In this document: positions 30,601 to 41,798 of the stretch, in pieces
Position numbering within the stretch: the first letter of the stretch is position 1
Layout: every line of letters starts with the position of its first letter
DNA from: Lepidurus packardi
Taxonomy: Eukaryota; Arthropoda; Branchiopoda; Notostraca; Triopsidae
Assembly: GCA_023053545.1 (NCBI GenBank)
Contig: JAKZAN010000001.1
Coordinates: forward strand, 6,840,565 to 6,904,564
Reading direction: 5' to 3'
DNA length: 64,000 nucleotides
Notes under the pieces: generated by a model
Told to the model about the DNA's origin: nothing
The model's input: the letters and a program-made list of their open reading frames with translations, nothing else
The model's database searches: none
Position numbers and translations under genes: made by a program

Positions 30601-33600
30601 CACAAAAAAATACGCAAAATAACGCAACTCAAAAATGCCAAAACCATGCAAGAGAAAAACCCCCTCATAAATCAGTGATAAAACACGCACACATAACTCT
30701 ATAAAGAGCAAAACAAAGAAAACACAAGGAAATTAAGATTAAATAATTACCATATCTGTCCGATTGTTGGCCCATGGTGACATCCAATTCGGGGTAGCCT
30801 GTAGGATAAGGGACGCTTTGTCGTCCATAATCTGGCAAGAAAATTGAAGAATTTAACAGCCATTTTTTTCAGGTGATGAGCAGAACCTTTAACATAACAA
30901 ATGCGCAGAAATTGCTTATGATGGGAATTAATAACATGGGGCAAAAAACGCACCCCACTGGAGTCGAATGAAAATGTGGGACTTAGGCATGAAGAGAGAA
31001 AATGATAACTAAATAGTTCACGATTTTAAACACTTTTTAGACAGCGAAAACAAATTAAAACCATAGGCTGAAATTTGGCTGGTTTTCTCTCGTCTGAGAG
31101 GATATGGTGACTATAGATTTGGAGCTTTGGTTTGTATAGCTGCCTGCTGTTTGGTAGCAATTCTTTTTTTACAGCCTGGGCCTCATGCCAATAGCCATGG
31201 CTGCCTTAACCTGCCGTGGAAAACGCCCAAAGTGGGTTGACTAAAAATAGAACCGTTCGTATTCAGCGTTCGTTTTCAAACGTCTTGTGTTTTTGCGCCC
31301 CTTGGCAGCAAAATTACTCCCAAATGCACAAGCAGTGACTCATTCTATTAGTCCCTTGCCTTAACATAAGGGTCTGAAAACTTGAGAGAAACGTCGCTGA
31401 ACGAAACTTGTGGGCGAACAAAAAATAAAAAAAATAGCAAGTGTCTAATTACCTCGCGGTAAAGTTTGATGGGGAGGAGACTGTGAACGCTCTGAAGGGG
31501 AAGGCGGTGTGGGAGGTCGGTCTGCGTACATCAAAGGAGGACCTGTCACGCCCCCAGGGCCTGGTACCGCTTCCATGTAATGTGCTGGGTGATGGGGGTG
31601 AGCTAGATCGGGATAATATAGGCCTGCGACTTGGGAATGTGGGCTGGGTCCAGGGCCTGTGCCTGGTTCTTGTCCTCCTGGTCCTACTACACCGTATTGG
31701 TCGTAATCCGCGTAGGTACGATAGTCGGGATAACGTCTGGAGCCTTAAACAATTAGGGGAAAAGGAGACCTTCCACATTAAAGTTTGCCTCGTCGGTAAA
31801 AATAGATAAATTGGTTAATTACCTGCTTCCGAAGCGGGACTGTGAGTTCGATAGAGGGGCTCTTGGACTCCGATATGTTCGTAATTAGTGGGAGCGTAGC
31901 GTGGGCCACCGCCTGGGCCTGTTGTCATTCCATAAGGGTTATATTCGAGGGGCTGACCGTCCGGTCCGAGGTGTTGCACTTCCCGGATGACCTTTGTGAC
32001 TTGAGTCACTTGTTGCGTGGTCATTTGTTGTTTGGAGCGGCCTAATAAAGTGGCGTTGGCCGGAACGGGACTTGGGGCAACCACCGGCTCTGAGACGTGA
32101 ACGCCATTCGAGCTGTAATGGGCGTGCCCGTAACTGTCGGACGCCAGACTATAAGAACAACCGCATCACACGAAAGAAATAGGTATCTGTAACATTTTAC
32201 AACTTTTCCCATAAACGACAACGAACTAGACTTAAATCTTCTAGTTTTTCTCATTAAAAAAGAACAAAAAAACTACAGCAAGTTGGAGTTTTCCTCATGT
32301 CAAAATCGAAAAGTTTTCAAACACATTCGCTAACTGACATATTACCTCCAGTATGTTAAATTGTAGTTGACTTTAGTAAAAATACAACTGGTGATCAAGT
32401 AGTATTACTATATAAACAAACTGAAAATGCAAATCACAAATTGTTTATAATTACTAATGCTGTTCATGATAAGTACTTTGATATTTTCGGCAACGAAAGT
32501 GCTGTCATGTTTGGTAAACCAATTGTAATCAATGTATAGTCTGAAAACGAAGTTATGCTTGGAACCGCCGTTATAGATAATGAGATTTCCTAGCGCTAAC
32601 TGCCGAATTTTTTATCTGGGATTTACTGAAACAGAACAAATTGCTGGGCGAGCGATGATAAGGGGGTCTATAAAACTTAATGGTGGATCTTTAACCTCCC
32701 TTGATAAGAAACCTAAACGGTAAAACCTACAAAGGATGTCCTGTCAAAACTCATCTAACTTCCGTAACACCGCCAAAAAATACAGAATATTTTTGCAACA
32801 CCCATTTATTTCCTTGCCTTTTCCCTGCCACACCCGCTAGATGTAAAAAAAAACTATGAATTTTCCTTCAGAATCTTCTTCTTTTTATCCCAATCTTGCA
32901 CCAGCTTGTCTTAGACCTTTGTGTTTTTACAGAATAACAAAAAAGGAGAAGGAAAAAATTTACGATCATCATCTTCTAGCTAATCGATACGCTTTAAAAG
33001 TACCGCCAAACTGGGAAAAATTCTGTTTATGTCAGATACTCTCTTCTTTCCCAAATTGCCTTCCATCACCCTAAAACATTTCAACAGCTACTTTGACTTA
33101 CTTATATGGCAGATCCCGCCCGTTTTCCCCGTACGTCCTCCTAGGAAGTCAAAATAAATAAATAAATCCACATTAGATTATCCCCCGTGCTATCCAAAGT
33201 CAAGCACAACGTCTAAAACAATTTAGAAGTTACCGTGGATACCTTCAACTGATCAACACTTAGAAAAACGAAAACAATCTTTGTGTTCTTGAAGAAAAAA
33301 GTTTCGTATAGACCCACGTTTTCTCCTTCTTTTTACCGTTCTAAGGATAGCACAAAGGAATCCATCAAAAGTTAGGCGAATCACTCATGCATGTCACACG
33401 GACAGGTTGAGCTATGATGCCTAGAAGTGACGTGTTAATCACCTTAATTATGTGCCATAAGCTTCGACAGAGAAACAAAAATCCGAAGTTAGTGATTCTC
33501 GGACTCGGAAACATGCAACAATTTTCTTTTCATGTGCGGTTACGGTTTGATGTTAGCTTTTCTTTTCTTTTTTACCTGGTTAATGTGTGAGTAACGGTAT

Positions 33601-34322
33601 GTGTGTGCTCTTGGGTACTTTGGTCCACGTGCCGGGATACAAGACTAAAAAAATAAGCCAAAACCGCGCCAAAGGTAAATCAAGCGAGTTCAAAAGGCCA
33701 ACCAAAGAAACAACGCTTATATTGTGCAAATCTTATTTTTTCCTCTCTGTTTCGTTCATTTTTCTCTCCAAATGTCCTCTGCGATGGCCAGAAAAATGTT
33801 GGTTTGGGTCCAAAATGTAAAATTCATAAATCAAAATTCATTTCAATAAAGAGCTTTTTTTAAATTAATCTAAACCTTTTGAGGGCGTGAATACATATGT
33901 ATAGAAACAGAGCAAAGCTCCGTTATATAGCCGGAAAATGCGCATATCAGGACATGCGTTAATTACCGTTTCCGGACCGTATCGGGGCTTTGTTATGCGT
34001 GGGAAGGGGAGGATTTTTGTGGGTCTTCTACGCATAAAAAAGGAGAATATATTTGTGCGAACGGACGTCAGAAAGCTAGAGTCAACTGAATGCAATTTTA
34101 TGGCATGAAAATGAGGTTCCACAAAGCCGTTTTGCATTTCCTACAGCAAACCAACCGAATCCATGCACACCAACTTGTCATCTTGCAAGTCGCAACGTAA
34201 CAACCAAACAAGGCGAAACACTACGTCAAACTCTACGTCAAACAAAGATTCCATTCCCAGGAAAGGGAGAAAGTAAAAGAATTCCAAGAAAGTTACATGT
34301 AAGGATCTCCAGTTCCGGCCAT
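27631..34322 (-). CDS. CTNND: p120/delta-catenin family armadillo protein
   Basis: Fourteen exons, read downwards: 34322-34297, 33140-33102, 32148-31823, 31743-31453, 30831-30751, 30589-30299, 30210-29991, 29902-29749, 29683-29544, 29471-29042, 28924-28527, 28466-28073, 28009-27917, 27816-27631. They sum to 3069 nt, 1022 residues. The N-terminus is Gly/Pro/Tyr-rich. The armadillo region starts with [15 protein letters not shown] and contains typical delta-catenin blocks ([59 protein letters not shown]). The protein ends in DSWV, a class of PDZ ligand shared with vertebrate CTNND2 and ARVCF. It is expected to bind the cadherin juxtamembrane tail and stabilise adherens junctions. No N-terminal coiled coil is seen. 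The first two coding exons are only 26 and 39 nt; their frame and splice sites fit perfectly, but they are the least certain part. Confidence 0.95.
32366..32720 (+). other. Possible decayed coding fragment inside a catenin intron
   Basis: In plus orientation, 57 codons (32366-32536) read without stop and look protein-like ([31 protein letters not shown]). A TAG follows, then a few more codons ([12 protein letters not shown]) and, in another frame near 32620-32720, [18 protein letters not shown] do not recognise the protein. It could be a relic of an insertion or chance. Confidence 0.2.
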
Positions 34323-37300
34323 GACTCCTCCTGGTTACTCAACGTCTGAAACGTTTTGGCTGGCAATCCCTTCTTTTGTTGCGCTTTTGGGATTATTTTT
34401 TACGGTTGGTAAGACAAACTGTCACGGAAACCAAATTAAATCGTCACGCGCGGGAGCAACATGGCACCTGGACCTAAGCAAAAGGTAACAAAACACGACA
34501 GTATTAAGATCTTATCCATAGAACACAGGTACATCGACACGGAAATAACAACTTGATCTTATCGTACCCTAATCTTTTTCTAGAACATTGCTTTGTTTAT
34601 CTTTTCTCCGAGCTTTCCAGCACGTCGACAGCCCTAGCTGAACTGAACGTTTATTGGCTGCTAATGCCATCAGTACGCTTTTGGACCAATCACGGCGCGA
34701 GAAAAAGACAGAAAGAGACTATTTACGATTCACACTTAAATATCGATTTAGAATTCAAATTTGTTGGAATCGTTTATGCATGCTAATTTGATACTTAATT
34801 TACTCGAGTTGTAGACCCATTTGTCTTTTTTAAAGAACTATAGGACAAAATAGTGCAATGCAACAATTTATCTCGTTAATTCACAAAGAAATCAAGACTC
34901 GACACGTCTAGTTAGTTCTACGAACTCTTTAAAGTTGTGTCTTTCCTTTTAAGATTATACGGTAATCTTGGTTGTACCAAAGAATCACCCAAGATTCTCC
35001 CCGGGAAGGTTCCCCTATTGATTTCCCTATCCCTGACGTACGCGAAGCAGCGTTTAAGAATTCAATAAGCCCCACCTCTTCGCCAAAGAATGTAAATAAC
35101 CATATTCTCTTGTCTTTCATGCGTTTTCTTTTTCAATTCAAAAGTTCAAAGGCTCTCTCTGTTTTCCAATGCAAATGGAATACAGCGAAAGGGTGTCGCC
35201 GACACTTAACAATGCACCGTATTAAACACACGTGCCAAGCATAGATAATGGACTCAATTTTCTCCTAATAGCCCTCTGATATAACCCGATGGGGCGTGGT
35301 CGCGTGCTCCGTCCAGGTGGGTACCACTTTTTGCGACCAAGAATATCTCCTGCAAGCACAAAAAGAATAAGACTTGCGTCTCCACTCCTCTTCAGCATCG
35401 AAATTCTTTGGTCGCCAACTATTGATTCCACTTTTTCGCTCTTCGTAACCTTTGACCTTGTCTAGCCCAAGGCTACATAAACTTTTCCTACACTGGAAAT
35501 AATGGTTAAATAGCCCAGCTTATCCTAAGTTAAACTCCTTCGAACAAATAATCTTGTTCTTCGTATGCTACCCTTGATTGGTAGTAAGGTTAAACGACGA
35601 AACAAGTTAGTCTAACTTTCCCCAAAGGAACGAAATCGAAAAAACTTCTTGGAAGTTACTTGCTCTTGCTAATGAAGCTGGCCATTAAGCGACTCCGTGA
35701 TAGTTTACACACTTCCTAAACGTCTACACTGGTGGATAATATCCCTGGACTAACCCACGCGTCACCCAGGAATTTTGTATTTTTCATTGATGCGCACGGA
35801 ATAGCCTAGAAAACAACGTTATCCTCGTGACTCAATAGGCCTCGTTTTTCTGTCGTTTTGCTCTCATCGATCAAGGACGAGCTAATAACAAGAAAGTAAG
35901 TCTACACAAATATAAGATCCGGCAGCTACCCAAGACCACTGGGAACAAAAACAGGAGTGAGCTAATCCCCTAGTCCACAAGTAACATACGGATACTCTTA
36001 TGAAAAGGAACCGGAGACAACCCATGCTCAAGTAAAAGAGATTAGCTGCGACAGCTAATACATGGAACGCATTTCGATTTCTTCTCAAGTTCTCCTTGCT
36101 GTCTCCACGTTCCTGTCTTCCTATCTCATATTCATTTATACAAACCCCAAACAACTTTCCTCATGCAATCCAACTACCATCCTTCAATACAATTTATATT
36201 TGATTAATAAGTTAAAAGAAAAGCCTCGGGGGTTATGGAAAAAGTAGGAGAGATTGAGTCGCGGGATCTGCGAATGTATTCCTAGAAATTTGTTCACCCT
36301 CTCTCAATCCTATACTTAAAATCATTAATGAGCATGTAGGGGTGAACTCAATAGGCTTGCGGATGAGTCAGAGCGCAATGTAGGGAAATGTCGATAAGGT
36401 TATGACCGGAAAACTTTGGAGCGGGGTTTCCCCTAAGTAAAATCTTTAGTTTTTCCCACCAAGGTTGTAGGAAGTTATGGGCAGTTGCGGAAAGAATCAA
36501 TAAAAGTAATGTATTGGTGACCATTCCGAGCGCTTTGGAATAGTTAGGGAGCAAGCTGGGAGATCTTCCAAAACTTGGTCACTCGAATAATTTGCAAGAT
36601 GGACTCCACTTAAACTTGAAAAAAGGCTGAGATGTTGACAGTGGGTGTGACGTGGGTTTTAATCTGGTTGATTAGCAAGGAAAACTTGGGTAAGACTCTT
36701 GAACTGGTGATCGATTCCCACTTAGTTCAGAAAACTACCTAGGAGGTTGGTTCAAAGGATACGTTGGCACGTTTGTGCTCCATTGGACGGGGGATAATAT
36801 TTTGCTTAGGTTAGCAAACGCGAAGGAGAGAAACCTGGACGTGAAGTGTGGTAACCGGTCCACGCTCGTGCTATCGATCTAGAGAGGAGTTGGGAGAGGA
36901 GAAAAGAGACGAGGGGCGCTTCCTTCTTCTCTCCAAAACACTCTTCCTGATCTTTTTCTACTTTTGAACTTGGCAGGCTATAAGCAGACAAACCTGTACC
37001 AAGGTGCCCCAATTAAGGGATGTTGGTGGTATAAAAAGCTTACCATGGGGCTAAAATTGAGGATTTCGAGCCTCGCATCCCTGTAGGAGCTATTTGCTGT
37101 GGTTACTCATCTCTTTGATAATAATAAAGCAAACGTGGGGTACTAGAAACGGTTCTTGGAGACTAATTGTAGCGCTTCCTATTAAAAGTTGGTACTTTTA
37201 CAAGGAATAACGCCCACACTGCCGCAGAAGCCCAACCACTGTCACATTTGGGGCTCAAATTAAAGAACCAGCATCGACAGCTTTTGGGAAGAATATTTAG

Positions 37301-38337
37301 AAACTGCGAAACGAAAATATAAAGATTAATAAATTAGGAATTATGAGTTTACCAGGAATGGATCCGACGAAAAAGGCGTGTGTTTTAGGAATGTTTAGGT
37401 TTTAAGTAAGAATCCGGGCTTGGACATAGAAGGTTAAGACTGAGATGTTGGTCTTGACGTCTGGCTCATGTCAAGTTTCCAGACCATCTGGAGTGCAAGG
37501 CTCGTCGTGCTAAAATAAAGCCACTGGAAAAACTCACGTAAGGGCATCTAAAAACTTCCAAGATCTGAGTTTCTTTTTTAAGTCTCCAGGTTAAATAGCA
37601 AAATAACAAATCTTGTTGCTTCTTCGGCTCAGCTTTACTGGCTGACCTAAAAGAACTTAGCCTAAGGGAATTCTGCCTCTTTCTCACAACGCAAAGTCGT
37701 AATCCTTCGTTTCGCACTTGATTCACTGCTTCATTTCAAGGTTTGTAGAAGCAATAATACACAGATGCTTCAAAACGCAAACTACACTTCACTTTAATGT
37801 TGTTATGCTCGACAAACGTCATTAATTTTAGAAGTGACAAGTCCTAAGCGCTTGACAGGACGCTTCCCTTCCCGAAATGGATTTTCAGCGTTGCCAATAT
37901 TCAGTTTTACAGATTTATAGTTACATTCATACGTTATTGAAAATAGATTTTTAATACTTAATACATTTTTATTTAATAGAAAATTACTTATTTGTGCTTA
38001 AATACATCCCGTCTATTTACTTTAGTCGCAACGGCGTAAAGTCCGTTAAATTACATTTTTATTTGATTGTAACAACAAAACCATGCGGCTATATCAAATG
38101 TGCTATTTTAAGCTGTTAGGATCAACTGTTTTACATTCGTGATTCGTAAAATTGCTACACTTAAAAGACTTTCATAACGAGTACTGACAGTTTCTAACGC
38201 TAATTAAGCAAATAACATTTGTATGCTTTTTTGTATTTTTTAGAAGCTGCTGACGGACGCCTTCCAGTATTCAAGACTTCATGCATGTTTGAAATGAACA
38301 GTAATGTAATGGATTCGAAATTTTGAACCGTACGACT
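34323..38337. other. 4-kb gene-poor interval
   Basis: The left end must contain the promoter and perhaps 5' UTR exons of the catenin gene. All open frames are short, lack start context and have no recognisable domain. I see no tRNA, repeat array or transposon here. Confidence 0.4.
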
Positions 38338-40726
38338 TTAAGAGTTTTTTATTTTTGCTGAAATTAGCTCTAGGACGAGGAAAATAACTGCAATAGCAAT
38401 CCCAATGGAGTAAACGAGAAAAGCGCTGAGCAAATCGAGCAAAGACAAGCTTTTGGTTTTGGTAAGGGACTTCAGCGCAGTGGTACATTCGGACTTCAGT
38501 TGAAGATCGCGAGCAAATTTGTCTGTAATACCAGCACTAGCCATTCGTCCCACCCTAGATAAGGAATCAACTTATAAGCTCTACTTAGTATTTTTATAAT
38601 GAGAACCCAACCTGTCCGATAGGGCTGGCCAATACAAGCTGCCCTTTTGTACATGAAAGGAAGTCAGAAGCCCAAAGATCCTTTCTTTGCCCATAGACAT
38701 GCGACAAAGTCCCGATTTTTGGTAGTCTTGTTTAATAACTGTCTGCACCGAGGGCTCACTCTAAGTTTTTAGTAGCTTAGGGTCTTGCGAGTAAAGAAAA
38801 GGTCTAGATTACCGCAAAAAGAACACTTGTGCCAGCCAAAACTCGTTGTACGCCTTCACTCAAACCAGAAACGAGACTATCTGGATCTTCACGTAGACGA
38901 TCGCCGAGTATTTTATAATTACCGGATTCGGCTGACTAGGCATATTATATTTATTAGCTTTATTTCTCCTGAGAAGTACTATATTATTACCATAAGAAGC
39001 TCTTGATGGGCTAGTCCTCGTATAATAACTAGTTTGACCGGATTTTTTTGAGCCAACTCTTCAATAGAATCCACAATCGGCCTGTATAAGGGTACACTCA
39101 AGTACGACATCATGGTAGAGGTGTACGTATATACGATGACGACTGTTCCCAGGAACCAGCTGCCCATCAAGATTCGATGCGAATTACGTCTCTCTTCCAG
39201 CATCATTCTCGATTCACTTCCTAAAAAGTGTACTGTCATATCAATTATGTTTGATACAAATTTCACCTTGACCGCATAATACTCCAAACAAATCCGTTAG
39301 CACAGCACCTAACGCCACTGAACCTCTTTGCATGTATCGCAAATAACTTACTAGCCAAATTAACACTCCGATGATTGTCATTGAAGCGATAATTAGGACC
39401 CAGACCTATTATGGAGTTCCTTTAATTTCAAATCTCAAGCTATAGCTTGATATTCGAAATTAAAAACGGGTATTACATCGAATGTAAAAGAGCGAAACGC
39501 GGCCCAGAGTCGAGTTTGTTTCTGTGGTATAGGTGTTAGCATTGAAGTCCAGGTGTCGGCCATGGGAAAGACAAAATCTACGCCTTGATACCTTTCGTAG
39601 GAATAAGAGGCGGCTGCAAGAGAGAAATCTGCTTGCTAAAATTTTTAATTTCAATGAAAGCTAAAGGGAAAATTCAGTAAACATTACCCTACGCGCTATA
39701 ATTCCCAGTGCGCCATTATAGTAAGTCTTGTTGATCAAACTTCCGAATGTGTTTTCCGGAGCAGCCATGCAAGTATAGCTTAATAATAAATAGATTAACG
39801 TGTGAAGTTGTGGGATGAAATGGAGTATACTTGAAATGTTCTTTTTCTGCTACCATATTTAAGGCTTCAGCAGTAGCCCCGGCACAACCAGTGATCTCGC
39901 CTTGGGCATTTTTAACTAGTATCATTCCTGGAGCGAACTATAGATATATGAATTAATATTTAAATTACTTAAGCCGGAAGCCTACATTAATGCCAACCGC
40001 TTGAATGGTTCTGCCCCGTAATCGTTGTCTGCTGAATTCCACGACGGTAGCGAATGTACTCCGTGGTATTTGTTCTTTGACACGCCGGCATTTCGTGTCA
40101 TCCCAAAAAGTTGCCGCAGATGAGATAAGTGATTTTTTCCGTAGCATTCGGTCTTTGACTTGAGTAACCCAGTATTCAACTCCAGCCTGGAAACAGTGGG
40201 GCATTGTCTTCCCAATGAATGATTTACGACTTGAGTTGTACGTGGTTGGAAGCTTTTCGTGAATACCTTTGTCCAGATCGCGGGAACTGTGTTGTTGAAA
40301 CTGCAATCGTCTAGGTCTAATCTTAGCAAAGGAACTTCTTGAAGATTTCGCGGAATTTGGCTTTCCATTTTATTCGTTTCATCGCATTGGGCTACCATAA
40401 TCTGACCAGCCCAATCTCTATTACTCGTTTTCCATGCTGTCGTGAATAAAATATTTTTAAGCGAGTTAATTTTGGTGTGTTTACCGGGCGTTATGTATGC
40501 GAAACGGAATATTTTTGCAGGCAAACGATATTCTATTTGCCGAACCGTGTATGCTAAAATGTACTTCCATTCCGAACGCAGATTTTTTACAGAACGTCCG
40601 TAAATAAGGGCTTCGGAAATAATCTCGATTAAAGGGACAGACTTGGAAAATTTTCATTGTACCTGTTTGTAAATCAGATATGACAACATTTGCTAAGCTC
40701 AAGAATACGAAGACTTTCCACACCAT
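38338..40726 (-). CDS. Ionotropic (glutamate-receptor-like) chemoreceptor
   Basis: Twelve exons, read downwards: 40726-40663, 40610-40485, 40436-40267, 40186-39986, 39937-39831, 39778-39688, 39635-39477, 39405-39273, 39220-38991, 38935-38813, 38760-38612, 38554-38338; 1770 nt, 589 residues. A signal peptide (VWKVFVFLSLANVVIS) leads into a short N-terminal region. The ligand-binding half S1 follows (FAPGMILVKNAQGEITGC, ADFSLAAASYSYERYQGVDF). Then come M1 (VWVLIIASMTIIGVLIWLV), a pore loop (LTDLFGVLCGQ-like position split by an intron), M2 (GSWFLGTVVIVYTYTSTMM), S2, and M3 near the C-terminus (LVYSIGIAIAVIFLVLELI). This is the arthropod IR layout, without the large amino-terminal domain of true iGluRs. 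The subfamily is not assigned. Several introns are only 50-80 bp; the first (52 bp) is the least certain. Confidence 0.85.
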
Positions 40727-41798
40727 AGTAGTCTCGTCTTAGATAAAACAGTATGTGGTCTCAAGTAAGCTCCGACGTGCGCCTTTATATAGTGCTACTG
40801 ATTGCAACCAAATGCTGTCATTAATTAGTTCTTGCCACTTAATCGAAATTAATTATTAATTTCCTTGTTGCTTTCTTCTCATCATGGGATTTTTCATTTG
40901 TCTAGAATTAATTTGGCCATTAAAGATGTAGTAAAAAATTACTGGGTATAGCTTCGTGTATTCTTTGTGGTTATTTAGTTATTTATTGTTGTTGAGAGCC
41001 ATGAATATGAAATCAACTTCAGCTACTTTTGGATTTCGCGCTCAAATAAAAGCCGCCACTAACCGCGTCTTGTGTGAGACAAAAAATTAAACCTCAAAAT
41101 AATGAACGAGACAAATTTTGCGAAGTCTGTCTTATCTTATATTTCTACTTGTGATACATGTAGAAACGGTTAATACGCTAGGCACGAAGAAAGTAACACT
41201 GTTTTGGAGTATTCCCTAACTAAGAAATAATTTCAAACAAATTCATAATACGATAGTAGTATTAGTTTTAGGTGGGAAGAATTATTTTAAAAATGAAAAT
41301 CATGCGACGAGTTTCCGAAAGGCTTAACGCGAATATATATTATATAGTCCAACTTTACAGGAAAATTATATTTTCCTTTAAAGTTGATGGGTAAGTACAT
41401 GTAATTTCACAATTCTTTGTTTGCGTGTAATTCCGAACCGTTGCTTCAGATTTTCGTGTTTCGCCTTTCCCGTTTTGTATTTCATCCCAACGGCCTACAT
41501 ATTTAAATTTCAAAACAAACCGACATTCATAACTCGTGCCAGATTAACTGATTCTATTAAAAAATGGATCATTAATGACAAGGTATTATCCAGATTCCTA
41601 AAGAATCTTCTTTATTCAGTTGTCTTGGTTGAACTTCGTAATTATGTTGATAAATTCTGGCATTTCATATTATTTTCTTACCAGTTGTAGTTTGACTAAT
41701 TAAAATTTTAAAACGATTTCATTGTCATCTTTTGTAGTGATTTTCATGAATATAACCCGGATTGATAGCCGCGATTAGTCTTCTACTATCACTACAAA
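40727..41798. other. Divergent upstream region of the IR (-) and zinc-finger (+) genes
   Basis: AT-rich, no gene recognised. The 89-codon open frame at 41421-41690 has no domain and no splice support. Confidence 0.45.

Noticed and set aside
31449-31778. 109-codon minus-strand frame rich in Arg/Pro/Ser
   Set aside because: It is a shifted frame of the catenin exon 31453-31743; the correct frame encodes a Tyr/Gly/Pro-rich segment that joins in phase with both neighbouring exons.
34929-36247. Several 60-90 codon frames on both strands upstream of the catenin gene
   Set aside because: No domain, no start context, no splice partner, and composition typical of non-coding DNA.
39982-40524. Unspliced 180-codon frame in the ionotropic receptor
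   Set aside because: It crosses an intron (40187-40266) with GT-AG ends; removing it restores the receptor frame that continues into the ligand-binding domain.
40481-40663. Reading the receptor signal-peptide frame straight on without a first intron
   Set aside because: That frame ends soon and is not receptor-like. A 52-bp intron (40611-40662) brings the signal peptide in phase with the rest, though this junction is the least certain of the gene.
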